NCBI RefSeq assembly: GCF_000526675.1
Contig: NZ_JAGN01000012.1
Span: 1-37,011 of the forward strand
Direction: 5' to 3'
Length of the DNA: 37,011 nt
Source of the DNA: Atopobacter phocae ATCC BAA-285
GTDB taxonomy: Bacteria > Bacillota > Bacilli > Lactobacillales > Aerococcaceae
Within the stretch, counting starts at the first letter, position 1, and each line of letters starts with the position of its first letter. Below, piece after piece: positions 24,439 to 36,659 of this stretch. Position numbers and translations under genes: made by a program. Under the pieces are notes generated by a model, which made no database searches, was not told the DNA's origin, and saw nothing but the letters and a program-made list of their open reading frames with translations.

Positions 24439-24684
24439 GTGGATATTGAAACCATTTATTTAGATAAAGAATTTATGACTTTACAACAATTATTGAAATA
24501 CATCAATGTAATTGGCAGTGGAGGTCAAGCAAAATGGTTTTTAAAAGATCATGCGGTTTTACTCAATGGTGAATTTGAAAACCGTCGCGGTAAAAAGTTA
24601 TACCCTGGAGATACAATTGAATTAGTAGACATTGGTATTTACTTAATTCGCGAAGAAATGACTAATAAAAGTCAGGAAGTTTAA
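24439..24684 (+). CDS. yaaA: S4-domain RNA-binding protein YaaA/YlmH-like
   Basis: A small (81-residue) S4 RNA-binding protein found between dnaN and recF across Firmicutes; its function is thought to lie in ribosome or RNA handling but is unproven. The S4 motif is clear: FMTLQQLLKYINVIGSGGQAKWFLKDHAVLLNGEFENRRGKKLYPGD. The frame opens at ATG 24406 and 24418, but the promoter places 24406 before the transcript start. GTG 24439, 11 bases after AGGAAAG, gives the length usual in the family. ATG 24418 remains possible. Its stop is 2 bases before recF. Confidence 0.85.
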   Translation: MDIETIYLDKEFMTLQQLLKYINVIGSGGQAKWFLKDHAVLLNGEFENRRGKKLYPGDTIELVDIGIYLIREEMTNKSQEV

Positions 24685-24686
24685 AC

Positions 24687-27745
<3,059 letters not shown>

Positions 27746-27785
27746 TGAAACAGTATGATTTGAACAAAAAAGATAGGAGAAATAA

Positions 27786-30365
27786 ATGAGCGATTCAATT
27801 GAATTTCACAATCATGGACAAAAAGAGCAAGTTGAATTGTCACACGAAATGCGCACATCTTTTTTACAATACTCGATGAGTGTTATTGTGTCACGTGCTT
27901 TACCGGATGTTCGTGATGGTTTGAAGCCAGTTCATCGCCGTATTTTATACGGTATGAATGAATTAGGTGTTACACCAGATAAACCACATAAAAAATCTGC
28001 TCGTATTGTCGGAGATGTTATGGGGAAATACCATCCCCATGGTGACTCAGCGATTTACGAGTCGATGGTTCGAATGTCACAAGATTTTAGTTATCGTTAT
28101 CCACTTGTTGATGGTCATGGAAACTTTGGCTCAATCGATGGTGATGGTGCAGCGGCGATGCGTTATACCGAGTCCCGTTTATCCAAAATTTCATTAGAGC
28201 TATTAAGAGACATAAATAAAGATACAATTGACTTTATGGATAACTACGATGGTAGTGAACGTGAACCTGTTGTATTACCTGCTCGTTTCCCCAATTTATT
28301 GGTTAACGGAACAACAGGTATTGCAGTTGGGATGGCAACAAATATTCCACCACATAATTTAGGAGAGGTAATTGATGCCCTCTTTTTAATGATGGATAAT
28401 CCAGAAGTTACAACTGAAGAACTTATGACAGCGTTACCTGGTCCAGATTTTCCAACGGGTGGATTTGTCTTAGGTAAATCGGGCATTCGTAAAGCTTATA
28501 AAACTGGACGAGGCTCAATCACGATGCGTGCTAAATTAGACATTGAGACGCTCTCTACAGGACGCGAACGCATTGTAATTACCGAGATACCATATATGGT
28601 GAATAAAGCCAAGCTGGTGGCTCGTATTGCCGAATTACATCGTGATAAGCGAATAGAAGGCCTAACTTACTTAAATGACGAATCTGATCGAAATGGTATG
28701 CGAATAGTTATTGAAGTACGTCGAGATGTTTCGGCTCACGTATTAGTAAATAATTTATATAAATTGACACCACTTCAAACGAATTTTGGGTTTAATATGC
28801 TTGCTATTGTTGGTGGCGTGCCGAAAATATTAAGTTTGAAAGAAATTTTAACATATTATTTAGAACACCAAGAGAAAGTAATTTATCGTCGTGCGGCATT
28901 TGATAAACGAAAAGCGGAAGCACGCGCACACATATTAGAAGGTTTACAAATCGCTTTAGATCATATTGATGCCATTGTATCAACTTTAAGAAGTTCAAAA
29001 ACTGGCGATGAAGCGAAACAAATTTTTATTACAGAATATCATTTAACTGATATTCAAGCACAAGCAATTTTAGATATGCGAATGGTTCGATTAACCGGTT
29101 TAGAACGAGAAAAAATTGATGCTGAGCATGCACATTTAATGGAATTAATTAAAGAATACAATGAAATTTTAGCTAGTGAAGCAAGACGTTATGAAATCAT
29201 TAAAGAAGAATTAACAGAAATCCGTTCAAAATATAACGATGAACGTCGCACAGAGTTATTAATTGGTGAAGTGCTTGATTTAGAAGATGAAGATTTGATT
29301 GAAGAAGAGCAAATTGTCGTGACAATGACTCATCATGGTTACATTAAGCGATTACCAGAGTCAGAATTCAAGACACAACGTCGTGGTGGACGAGGTGTAT
29401 TGGGAATGGCTATGCATGATAACGATTTTATAGAAAATATTTTTAGTAGTTCGACTCATGATCATATTCTCTTCTTTACAAACAAAGGTAAAGTTTATCG
29501 AATTAAAGCATACGAAATTCCAGAATATGGTCGTACAGCGAAAGGCTTGCCACTTGTCAATCTGTTACCAATTGATAATGACGAAACCGTTGAAGCAATG
29601 ATTAACGTTGGTGATTTAGATCAAACGCAAGGTGGATTTTTATTCTTTGCGACACGCAACGGAACGGTTAAACGAACACCATTAGAAGATTTCCAAAATA
29701 TTCGTCAAAATGGTATTCGAGCAATCACCTTACGTGACGATGATGAGTTGGTAAAAGTTCGTTTAACAAATGGTAATCATATTATTATCTTAGCAACTCA
29801 CAATGGTCAAGCAGCTACATTTAATGAAAGTGATGTACGTTCGATGGGACGAGTTGCAGCTGGTGTGAGAGGTATTCGATTAACATCTGACGATTATCTT
29901 ATTGGAATGGATAGTTTTGAAGAGTCTGCTGAAATATTAACTGTAACCGATAAAGGATATGGTAAACGAACACCTTCAGAGGAATACTCTGTTCACCGTC
30001 GTGGTGGTAAAGGAATTAAAGCATTGAATTTAACAGAGAAAAATGGCAAGTTAGTCGCTTTACGCTGTGTTGATGGTTCAGAAGATGCTATGTTGATTAC
30101 AAGCAAAGGTGTTGTTATTCGGATGCATGTACGTGATGTATCGCAAATCGGTCGTGCAGCGCAAGGTGTGCGGATGATGCGTATTGATGAAGATACATTG
30201 CTGCAAGCAGTTGCAATCATTGAACCGGAAGAAGAAATAGATGAAATTAATTTATCAGAAGATGAACAAGTTGAATCTAGTGAAAATCATTCTTCAGAAC
30301 AGTCCAATGAACAAATAGAACAAAATCTTAGTGATTTTGCAGATGAATTGCTTGATGAAGAATAA
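27786..30365 (+). CDS. gyrA: DNA gyrase subunit A
   Basis: An 859-residue breakage-reunion subunit. The catalytic tyrosine is Y127 in [11 protein letters not shown]. The quinolone-determining region reads [12 protein letters not shown], with serine and glutamate at the positions equivalent to E. coli 83 and 87, i.e. without the usual resistance substitutions. The C-terminal beta-pinwheel starts after about residue 500 and includes the GyrA box QRRGGRGV, which marks true gyrase rather than topoisomerase IV. A Glu/Ser-rich acidic tail (about 820-859) ends ADELLDEE. Shine-Dalgarno TAGGAGA. Confidence 0.97.
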   Translation: MSDSIEFHNHGQKEQVELSHEMRTSFLQYSMSVIVSRALPDVRDGLKPVHRRILYGMNELGVTPDKPHKKSARIVGDVMGKYHPHGDSAIYESMVRMSQDFSYRYPLVDGHGNFGSIDGDGAAAMRYTESRLSKISLELLRDINKDTIDFMDNYDGSEREPVVLPARFPNLLVNGTTGIAVGMATNIPPHNLGEVIDALFLMMDNPEVTTEELMTALPGPDFPTGGFVLGKSGIRKAYKTGRGSITMRAKLDIETLSTGRERIVITEIPYMVNKAKLVARIAELHRDKRIEGLTYLNDESDRNGMRIVIEVRRDVSAHVLVNNLYKLTPLQTNFGFNMLAIVGGVPKILSLKEILTYYLEHQEKVIYRRAAFDKRKAEARAHILEGLQIALDHIDAIVSTLRSSKTGDEAKQIFITEYHLTDIQAQAILDMRMVRLTGLEREKIDAEHAHLMELIKEYNEILASEARRYEIIKEELTEIRSKYNDERRTELLIGEVLDLEDEDLIEEEQIVVTMTHHGYIKRLPESEFKTQRRGGRGVLGMAMHDNDFIENIFSSSTHDHILFFTNKGKVYRIKAYEIPEYGRTAKGLPLVNLLPIDNDETVEAMINVGDLDQTQGGFLFFATRNGTVKRTPLEDFQNIRQNGIRAITLRDDDELVKVRLTNGNHIIILATHNGQAATFNESDVRSMGRVAAGVRGIRLTSDDYLIGMDSFEESAEILTVTDKGYGKRTPSEEYSVHRRGGKGIKALNLTEKNGKLVALRCVDGSEDAMLITSKGVVIRMHVRDVSQIGRAAQGVRMMRIDEDTLLQAVAIIEPEEEIDEINLSEDEQVESSENHSSEQSNEQIEQNLSDFADELLDEE

Positions 30366-30444
30366 TTGTCGCTAAGCATAAAAAACTATTCGAGTGATGA
30401 AATAAACAATAATGCTTTAAATAAGATATGAAAGAAGGAAGTTT

Positions 30445-31293
30445 ATGTGGGTAAGAAAGGATTTAAAGAATAAAGCAAAAAGGTTTTTGCGAAAAAATTA
30501 TTGGCAAGCTTTTTTTGCAGTATTGATCACAATTATTTTAACAGGCGGATTTGCTAATACAATTGGATTTAATGCGAGTTTTAGAGATTTAGTTACCTCC
30601 GATGCTCGAACTGAATACGAAGTGGTGGATCAGTCAGATAATTATGGTGATAGTTTAGATTTTTCAAATGATTCATCTACAGACAATTTGGAAGCAGATG
30701 ATGATAACACGTTAAGCGAGAATACTTCTACTCTCATGAAAGTATTAATAGGAGTTGGCGTAGTCGGAGTTAGTTTATTTCTTTTCTTATTAATGATTAT
30801 TTTTACTTTTATTGGATTTGTTGTTGAAGTAGGACAATCTCGTTTCTTTTTAGATGGATTTAAAGGTGACGTTAGTGTTAGTAAAGTATTATCAGGATTT
30901 AATGCTAAAGAGTATATGCCAATTATTAAGACACAACTTCTTAAAAAAATATATATCTTTCTATGGTCCTTATTATTCATCATACCAGGGATAATTAAGG
31001 CATATTCATATCGTTATGTTCCTTATATATTAGCTGAACACCCTAGAATGAAATCAAAAGATGCGATTATGCAAAGTATTAAACTAACTAAGGGTCACAA
31101 GTGGAATATTTTTGTTTTAGATTTATCATTCATTTTGTGGAATATGTTGTCTTTAGTATCATTTGGTTTTTCTAACTTATTTGTTGCTCCTTATAAGGAA
31201 GCGACAAATGCTGTGCTATATAAAGTGCTGAAGAATCAAAATAATATTGAAATAGAGATTGAAGCAGATGATGCTTTTACAGTTGAATTTTAA
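30445..31293 (+). CDS. DUF975-family membrane protein
   Basis: A 282-residue integral membrane protein of unknown function. The N terminus RKDLKNKAKRFLRKNYWQAFFAVLI, the segment EVGQSRFFLDGFKGDVSVSKVLSGF and the stretch LWSLLFIIPGIIKAYSYRYVPYILAEHP are typical of DUF975. Hydrophobic segments at about 22-42, 96-125, 168-190 and 222-250. The loop between the first two is unusually acidic (about residues 52-92, many D/E/S). The Shine-Dalgarno GAAGGAAG is good. It lies 79 bases after gyrA with no terminator between, so it probably reads through from the gyrase operon. Confidence 0.75.
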   Translation: MWVRKDLKNKAKRFLRKNYWQAFFAVLITIILTGGFANTIGFNASFRDLVTSDARTEYEVVDQSDNYGDSLDFSNDSSTDNLEADDDNTLSENTSTLMKVLIGVGVVGVSLFLFLLMIIFTFIGFVVEVGQSRFFLDGFKGDVSVSKVLSGFNAKEYMPIIKTQLLKKIYIFLWSLLFIIPGIIKAYSYRYVPYILAEHPRMKSKDAIMQSIKLTKGHKWNIFVLDLSFILWNMLSLVSFGFSNLFVAPYKEATNAVLYKVLKNQNNIEIEIEADDAFTVEF

Positions 31294-31317
31294 TTTATGA
31301 TTAATTATTTCGACAAT

Positions 31318-31359
31318 AAAAAAATCCGTTATCCTTTGTTACAAGGATAGCGGATTTTT
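31318..31359. terminator. Bidirectional terminator between DUF975 and manO
   Basis: AAAATCCGTTATCCTT pairs with AAGGATAGCGGATTTT (one G-U) with T-rich or A-rich flanks on both sides, so it can end transcription from either of the two converging genes. Confidence 0.88.
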
Positions 31360-31360
31360 A

Positions 31361-31738
31361 TTATTTGTTTCTTTTTAAAATAGAACGTATACCTTGCCAA
31401 ACAACTTGAAAAAAGCTTAGTGAATGAACAATATGATCAGGATCAATATATTGTTTCATTGTACCTAATACTTTTTTAGGTGTTTTTGCTGCAAAAGTAA
31501 ATGTGCCATTTCGTTTTGTTTTAATAGCAAATCTAGGAATCCATTTTCCTTTAAATAGAACACTTGCTATTACTAAATCGACTTCTTCCCAAGGGATTTG
31601 GATAAATTTACGAAGATCACGGTTGTGAAAAAATTCGAATCCATGATCGCCTATCATAATTTTCCCGTAGTCTGTTAGTCCCATATAGCTTGTTGCATCG
31701 ACAACTAAATCGATTTTGGAATTAATAGATTTAACCAT
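31361..31738 (-). CDS. manO: DUF956 protein, mannose-PTS-associated (ManO-like)
   Basis: A 125-residue cytosolic protein, not hydrophobic. Motifs LVVDATSYMGLTDYGKIMIGDHGFEFFHNRD and IQIPWEEVDLVIASVLFKGKWIPRFAIKT are DUF956 features. Genes of this family sit at the end of mannose-PTS operons in lactic acid bacteria and are called ManO or PTS accessory regulators, but their action is not established. It is last in the man operon, beyond a hairpin at 31770-31802 that probably lowers its expression. Confidence 0.8.
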   Translation of the reverse strand: MVKSINSKIDLVVDATSYMGLTDYGKIMIGDHGFEFFHNRDLRKFIQIPWEEVDLVIASVLFKGKWIPRFAIKTKRNGTFTFAAKTPKKVLGTMKQYIDPDHIVHSLSFFQVVWQGIRSILKRNK

Positions 31739-31769
31739 ATTGACTTCCCCTCATATATCTAAGACTAAT

Positions 31770-31802
31770 TAAAAAGAAGAATTGGAATATACATTCCAAT
31801 TC
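31770..31802 (-). terminator. Hairpin between manZ and manO (partial terminator)
   Basis: GAATTGGAAT and ATTCCAATTC (10-base perfect stem, 31779-31802, loop ATAC), followed on the minus strand by TTCTTTTT. Lies 28 bases after the manZ stop. Confidence 0.65.
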
Positions 31803-31829
31803 CTCAATTTGATAATGTTTAGTTGAATA

Positions 31830-32741
31830 TTATAGTAATCCGATTAAGTGACCACCAATACCAACAAAGAACAATCCAATGATGATAGCAATTGGAGAAA
31901 CATTTTTCTTCAATAACCACATACATAAGAATGTAAGTAATAGTCCAGCTAATCCTGGGATTAATTGGTCTAAGTTGTTTTGTAAAGTAGTTACTTTAAA
32001 TGGACTAAGTGCTAAACCTTGGTTAACTTGTGTGAATGCTTCACGAATACCTTCTGATCCTGCAGGAAGTTTATCCCATTCAATATATGCTCCATCAGCA
32101 AGTTTAACTGTTGATACTACTGGTGCAAAGCTAATGTTTACCCAACGTTGAACTAATGATGCTAGAACGAACATACCTAAAATAGAAGCACCTTTAGTAA
32201 TATCTTGGATTAAACCACCAGATAAATCTTCAGTAATTTTGCTACCTGCACGATAACCAAATTCTTGTGTATACCACATGAAACCAAAACGAATGATGTT
32301 CCAAGCAACAAAGAAGAAAATTGGTCCTAAAATATTTCCACCAAGTGCTAAAGATGCACCAATAGAACCTAACATTGGACGAACAGTGAACCAGAAAACA
32401 GGATCTCCAACCCCTGCTAGAGGTCCCATCATACCAATTTTAACCCCTTGAATTGCAACATCATCAACTGGTGCGCCATTTGCGCGTTCTTCTTCAAGAG
32501 CTAATGTTACACCCATGATAGGTGATGCAATGTATGGATGAGTGTTGAAGAATTCTAAGTGGCGTTTAAGTGCTGGAATTTGATCTTCTTTATTTGGATA
32601 CAATTTTTTAATTGCAGGAATAATAGAATAAACCCAACCACCGTTTTGCATACGTTCATAGTTCCATGAACCTTGTAGAAACTGGGAGCGCATTGCAACG
32701 GCAAAGCGATCTTTTTTAGTTAATTCAATTTTTTCAGCCAT
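31830..32741 (-). CDS. manZ: PTS mannose/fructose/sorbose-family enzyme IID
   Basis: A 303-residue membrane subunit that forms the sugar channel with IIC. It shows the IID features RSQFLQGSWNYERMQNGGWVYSIIPAI, GVTLALEEERANGAPVDD and IGMMGPLAGVGDPVFWFTVRP. The middle is amphipathic; the C-terminal segment is hydrophobic. Starts 12 bases after manY behind AAGGAGGAG. The IIC-IID pair is also the receptor for class IIa bacteriocins such as pediocin in related species. Confidence 0.93.
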   Translation of the reverse strand: MAEKIELTKKDRFAVAMRSQFLQGSWNYERMQNGGWVYSIIPAIKKLYPNKEDQIPALKRHLEFFNTHPYIASPIMGVTLALEEERANGAPVDDVAIQGVKIGMMGPLAGVGDPVFWFTVRPMLGSIGASLALGGNILGPIFFFVAWNIIRFGFMWYTQEFGYRAGSKITEDLSGGLIQDITKGASILGMFVLASLVQRWVNISFAPVVSTVKLADGAYIEWDKLPAGSEGIREAFTQVNQGLALSPFKVTTLQNNLDQLIPGLAGLLLTFLCMWLLKKNVSPIAIIIGLFFVGIGGHLIGLL

Positions 32742-32753
32742 TGTGTCTCCTCC

Positions 32754-33551
32754 TTAATAATCATTCAAAATATCGCCTAATGGGTCACCTGTTCCACTAG
32801 TTCCGTTACTTGAACTACCTTTTTTAGATAATTGTAAGTAAAGAATAGCAAGTGCAACACCGATTGCTCCTAAAGCGATTAATGTTAATTCTGAAATTGC
32901 AGCAATTACAAAACCTAAGATAAAGAATGGCCATACTTCTTTAGAAGCCATCATGTTAATAACCATTGCGTAACCAACAGCTACAACCATTCCTCCACCA
33001 ATTGCCATACCTTGGTTTAACCATGCTGGCATTGATTCTAAGGCAGATTTAACTACTTCAGCTGGAATGAATAAAAGTGCTGCAGCTGGAATAGCAATAC
33101 GAACACCTTGCATACATACCGCTAAGATATGTAATAACTCAATTTTACGAATATCACCCTTTTCAGCAGCGTTATCCATTAAATGAACGATTGGCACAGC
33201 TAATGTACGAACTAACATTGTTAGGAATAGACCAGCAATAGCTAAAGGTATCGCAACAGCAATAGCTGATGTTACACCTTTTACACCTTGTCCACCTAAA
33301 ACTAGAATAATAGCAGATGCAACTGATGCCAAAGCAGCATCTGGTGCAACAGCTGCTCCGATGTTTGCCCAACCTAGAGCAAGCATTTGTAATGAACCGC
33401 CTAAAACAATCCCAGCTTCTAAATTACCTGTAACTAAACCGATTAGTGTACAAGCAATTAATGGTTGATGAAATTGGAATTGGTCAAGAATTCCTTCCAT
33501 CCCAGCTAGGAAAGCAATCAAAATAACTAAAATCATAGAGACTAGTGACAT
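32754..33551 (-). CDS. manY: PTS mannose/fructose/sorbose-family enzyme IIC
   Basis: A 265-residue membrane protein with six or more hydrophobic segments. Family hallmarks are GNLEAGIVLGGSLQMLALGWANIGAAVAPDAALASVASAI and the C-terminal LGAIGVALAILYLQL; the tail is short and Ser/Gly-rich. It sits between manX (51 bases upstream) and manZ. Sugar specificity (mannose, glucose, or both) is inferred from close resemblance to enterococcal/listerial Mpt-type systems, not proven. Confidence 0.92.
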   Translation of the reverse strand: MSLVSMILVILIAFLAGMEGILDQFQFHQPLIACTLIGLVTGNLEAGIVLGGSLQMLALGWANIGAAVAPDAALASVASAIILVLGGQGVKGVTSAIAVAIPLAIAGLFLTMLVRTLAVPIVHLMDNAAEKGDIRKIELLHILAVCMQGVRIAIPAAALLFIPAEVVKSALESMPAWLNQGMAIGGGMVVAVGYAMVINMMASKEVWPFFILGFVIAAISELTLIALGAIGVALAILYLQLSKKGSSSNGTSGTGDPLGDILNDY

Positions 33552-33602
33552 AATTTCCCTCCTAATATTGTATTGGCAAATGACATAATAATTATTTTGT
33601 CA

Positions 33603-34589
33603 TTATTTGTTATGTAAGTTTTTTTCAGCACGCTTTAATATGTCATCCATATTGGCATCTGAATCACTTGGCACTTTACGAACATCAAATTTAATGCCCA
33701 TATCTTTTAATTCTTTAAATGTATCAACGTCATCTTGATCCATTGAAAGCACGTTATTTACTACTACTTTACCTACTGAGTGAGCCATTGAACCTAAATT
33801 GACTTCTTTTAAGTTTACTCCGCCTTTTACAGCAGCTAAGACATCTTGTGGTTTCTCGAATAATAGTAAAGCATTTGTACCACCAAAACGTGGATCCTTA
33901 GCAACTTCAATCATTTTTGAAATTGGAATAACGTTTGCAGGCACTCCAGGAGGGCTCGCTTGTTCAATTAATTTTTTACGTAATTCATCATGTGCAACTG
34001 CATCGCTAACAACGATGATACGATTTGTATTTGAAGTTTTTGCCCAAGTAGTAGCTACCTGTCCGTGTAATAAACGGGAATCGATACGCGCCAAAGCATA
34101 TTTAATCTTTCCGTCTCCAATAACTGTACCAGGAGCAATTGTTCCTTGAACTTGTTGTGGAGCAGCTTCTTTTGCTACTGGAGCTGCTGGCATTAAAGTT
34201 TCAGGAAGAACTTTCACCCCGTCTTTTGCCACATCGATTAAATGAGTAGCGATTTCTTGTGCTGAATTCATTGAAAAACGTGACGCATAAGCTTCAACTA
34301 ACATTGGTAAGTTTAAGCCAGTCACAATTGCCCATGAATCATGACCATTCATCAAACTACTTGCCTGATTAAATGGTGTACCGCCCCATAAATCGACCAA
34401 GAATAATACTTCATCTTGGCTTTTAAAAGAAGCAACAACCTCTTCTAATTTGGCTTTTAGATCATCTGGACCTTCACTAGGCATTAATGTAACTGCTGCA
34501 ACATCTTCTTGTTCGCCAAAAATCATTGCACCAGATTGTTTAATACCTTCAGCAAATTGTCCATGACTTGCTAAGATAATCCCAACCAT
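33603..34589 (-). CDS. manX: PTS mannose-family enzyme IIAB
   Basis: A 328-residue cytosolic fusion. The IIA domain (about 1-130) has phospho-acceptor H9 in [12 protein letters not shown]. An Ala/Pro linker (about 133-153) follows. The IIB domain (about 163-326) has H175 in [15 protein letters not shown]. Phosphate passes HPr to IIA to IIB to sugar. First gene of manX-manY-manZ-manO, start ATG 34589 behind AAGGAGG. The whole operon is transcribed toward the origin, against the fork. Confidence 0.93.
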   Translation of the reverse strand: MVGIILASHGQFAEGIKQSGAMIFGEQEDVAAVTLMPSEGPDDLKAKLEEVVASFKSQDEVLFLVDLWGGTPFNQASSLMNGHDSWAIVTGLNLPMLVEAYASRFSMNSAQEIATHLIDVAKDGVKVLPETLMPAAPVAKEAAPQQVQGTIAPGTVIGDGKIKYALARIDSRLLHGQVATTWAKTSNTNRIIVVSDAVAHDELRKKLIEQASPPGVPANVIPISKMIEVAKDPRFGGTNALLLFEKPQDVLAAVKGGVNLKEVNLGSMAHSVGKVVVNNVLSMDQDDVDTFKELKDMGIKFDVRKVPSDSDANMDDILKRAEKNLHNK

Positions 34590-35043
34590 ATATATACCTC
34601 CTTATAAATGTTTTACAGATATGCATCTGTTTTTTACTGAACAATCGAATCAATACATTCTGTCTAAAAATAGTTGTTTATATCACTATATCGGAGGTGT
34701 ATTTTATTGTTAATAATGACTACTGCAATTTTTACTAAATATAAATAATGAAAAATGTTTTGAAAAAATATCTTTTACAAACCATCACGATACACTAGTA
34801 ATAATTTTAACTATTTATAGAAGAAATAAATAAACATACGTTATTCCGATTAAGCATGTTTAGTTTGTTTCATTTGTTCTAAAAATAATTATAGCATAGA
34901 AAAATAGAAATTCACTGCAATATGGGTTATTTAATAGTAGAAAAAGTAAAGATAAAACATACATTATATATCATCTAATACAATAAAAAATATATTTTTT
35001 ATAAAGCGTTTTCTTTCTATTGTTAAATAGAATGCGAAAACTG
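34590..35043. promoter_or_regulatory. AT-rich divergent control region between manX and rpsF
   Basis: No gene of note. On the minus strand an extended -10 TGCTATAAT (34896-34888) is the best man promoter and would give a leader of about 290 bases. A small 6-base hairpin ACAGAT-ATGC-ATCTGT (34615-34630) sits near the manX ribosome-binding site. A cre-like core AAAGCGTTTTC (35003-35013; three mismatches to the 14-base consensus) may link the operon to CcpA. I found no -24/-12 sigma-54 promoter close to manX. A 13-codon TTG-started frame with a good GGAGGTG lies at 34707-34748 on the plus strand. Confidence 0.4.
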
Positions 35044-35072
35044 TTGATTAATTAGAATATATTTGTTAAACT
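35044..35072 (+). promoter_or_regulatory. Sigma-A promoter of rpsF-ssb-rpsR
   Basis: TTGATT (35044-35049), 17 bases, TAAACT (35067-35072). The predicted leader is about 80 bases and contains small hairpins: GAGT-A-CTC with GAG-A-ACTC (35083-35103) and GTCTAC with GTAGGC (35109-35134). Confidence 0.6.
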
Positions 35073-35160
35073 TATTTAATGTGAGTACTCAAGTTGAGAA
35101 CTCTCCTTGTCTACTTCAATTAATAGTTGTAGGCCAATAGTCCAAAAGGAGGTAAAAAGA

Positions 35161-35460
35161 ATGAATCAAACAACAAAATACGAAATTTTGTACATCATTC
35201 GCCCAAATATTGAAGAAGCTGCTAAGAAAGAATTAATCGAGCGCTTTGATGGTATTTTAACGAATGAAGGTGCTGAAATTATTGAGTCAAAAGACTGGGC
35301 GAAACGTCGTTTAGCTTACGAAATCAAAAAATTCCGTGAAGGAATCTATCACCTAGTTACATTGACAGCAGAAAATGCTGATGCAATCAATGAATTTGAC
35401 CGTTTAGCAAGTTTTTCAAATGACATTTTACGTCATATGATTGTTAAATTACCTAATTAA
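35161..35460 (+). CDS. rpsF: 30S ribosomal protein S6
   Basis: A 99-residue ribosomal protein with the conserved start [12 protein letters not shown], the [22 protein letters not shown] core and IVKLPN end. S6 pairs with S18 in the 30S platform. The ATG at 35161 follows AAAAGGAGG; the frame is open further upstream from a TTG at 35107, but that extension has no ribosome-binding site and lies in the leader. Head of rpsF-ssb-rpsR. Confidence 0.96.
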   Translation: MNQTTKYEILYIIRPNIEEAAKKELIERFDGILTNEGAEIIESKDWAKRRLAYEIKKFREGIYHLVTLTAENADAINEFDRLASFSNDILRHMIVKLPN

Positions 35461-35491
35461 AGATACTTATCATCAAAGAAAGGTGAGTTAG

Positions 35492-36016
35492 ATGCTTAAT
35501 AGAGTCGTACTTATCGGACGCTTAACACGTGAAGTAGATTTACGTTTTACAAGTAATTCAATTGCTGTTGGTACATTTACTTTAGCAGTTAATCGTAATT
35601 TCCAAAGTAAAGATGGTCAACGCGAAGCAGATTTTATTAACTGTGTTATTTGGCGTAAATCAGCAGAAAATTTTGCGAACTTTACACGTAAGGGTTCTCT
35701 TGTTGGTGTTGAAGGACGTATTCAAACACGTAACTACGAAAATCAACAAGGACAGCGTGTTTATGTGACAGAGGTTGTCGTTGATAACTTTGCTTTATTA
35801 GAGTCACGTTCAGTTACTGAACAAAGACCTGTTGGAGATACTTCTTCAACTAATATGCCAAATAATTATCAATCGAATAGTTTTGATTCAAATAATTCAT
35901 TTAACAATAACCAATCAAGTGATTTTTCAGCAAGTAGTAAAAGTGATCAGTCTTTCACTGATCCATTTGCTGGTAGTGACTTAATTGACATTTCTGATGA
36001 TGATTTACCATTTTAA
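35492..36016 (+). CDS. ssb: Single-stranded DNA-binding protein
   Basis: A 174-residue SSB. The OB fold (1 to about 105) starts [20 protein letters not shown] and includes [34 protein letters not shown] low-complexity Asn/Ser/Gln linker follows (about 115-160). The tip DISDDDLPF is the protein-interaction tail that docks RecO, PriA and other partners. 31 bases after rpsF, Shine-Dalgarno AAAGGTGAG. Confidence 0.97.
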   Translation: MLNRVVLIGRLTREVDLRFTSNSIAVGTFTLAVNRNFQSKDGQREADFINCVIWRKSAENFANFTRKGSLVGVEGRIQTRNYENQQGQRVYVTEVVVDNFALLESRSVTEQRPVGDTSSTNMPNNYQSNSFDSNNSFNNNQSSDFSASSKSDQSFTDPFAGSDLIDISDDDLPF

Positions 36017-36059
36017 AATTTAAATTACAAATTCGAAATAAAAATTGAGGAGGGATTTC

Positions 36060-36296
36060 ATGGCTGGATTCCGTAAAGGTGGACGTAAACGCCGTAAAGT
36101 AGATTTCTTTACAGCTAACCACATTGACTATATTGATTATAAAGATGTAGAATTATTAAAACGTTTCATTTCTGAAAAAGGTAAAATTTTACCACGTCGT
36201 GTTACTGGTACAGGTGCTAAACACCAACGTCCATTAACAATGGCTATTAAACGTGCTCGTATCATGGGCTTATTACCATTTACAAACATGGATTAA
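36060..36296 (+). CDS. rpsR: 30S ribosomal protein S18
   Basis: A 78-residue ribosomal protein. [31 protein letters not shown] and [29 protein letters not shown] are hallmark stretches. ATG 36060 lies 5 bases after GAGGAGGG; an earlier in-frame candidate start at 36045 overlaps that site and is rejected. Last gene of the rpsF operon. Confidence 0.97.
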   Translation: MAGFRKGGRKRRKVDFFTANHIDYIDYKDVELLKRFISEKGKILPRRVTGTGAKHQRPLTMAIKRARIMGLLPFTNMD

Positions 36297-36320
36297 TTTG
36301 TTTAATTAAAGTAAAATTTA

Positions 36321-36356
36321 AAAGTTCTCCACAAATTTATGTGGAGAACTTTTTTT
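36321..36356 (+). terminator. Rho-independent terminator after rpsR
   Basis: AAAGTTCTCCACA (36321-36333) pairs with TGTGGAGAACTTT (36340-36352), followed by T residues. Strong. Confidence 0.9.
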
Positions 36357-36538
36357 GTGGATAAAATTTTTAATAACTTTTATTATTTAATATAAATTAT
36401 AAAAAATGCCAGTTTCCCTTTTAATACCAAGTAAATTAAATTATGTTATAAAAATATAATTGTGTATAACTAAGTTATTAATTCGAAATACATGCATACA
36501 TTTGGATTGTTTTTTTAAAGTTATACACATGTTGATAA
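36356..36538. other. Second DnaA-box cluster between rpsR and the IS element
   Basis: Perfect DnaA boxes at 36356-36364 (TGTGGATAA, reverse orientation), 36461-36469 (TGTGTATAA, reverse) and 36521-36529 (TTATACACA, forward), with a one-mismatch TGTTGATAA directly adjacent at 36530-36538. The surrounding 300 bases are AT-rich with no convincing gene. It lies about 13.5 kb from the dnaN-proximal origin. Confidence 0.6.
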
Positions 36539-36659
36539 ACGTTTTATTGAAAATTTGGATATAATATAAATAGAAATAAGCTGTGAAGAATTTATGAAAT
36601 CGGTCTATATCATATAAGGAAGATGATAAGTTTATATTTAAATAAACTATGAAGTGATT

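Noticed and set aside
33799-34149. 116-codon plus-strand open frame
   Set aside because: Antisense to manX, no ribosome-binding site or recognisable domain.
34615-34636. Hairpin followed by T6 on the plus strand
   Set aside because: Looks like a short terminator but the stem is only 6 bases and there is no plus-strand gene ending there; manX is on the other strand.
34600-35043. Sigma-54 promoter for the man operon
   Set aside because: Expected from Enterococcus and Listeria relatives, but I found no TGGCA-N7-TGC pattern on the minus strand near manX; only an extended -10 is visible.
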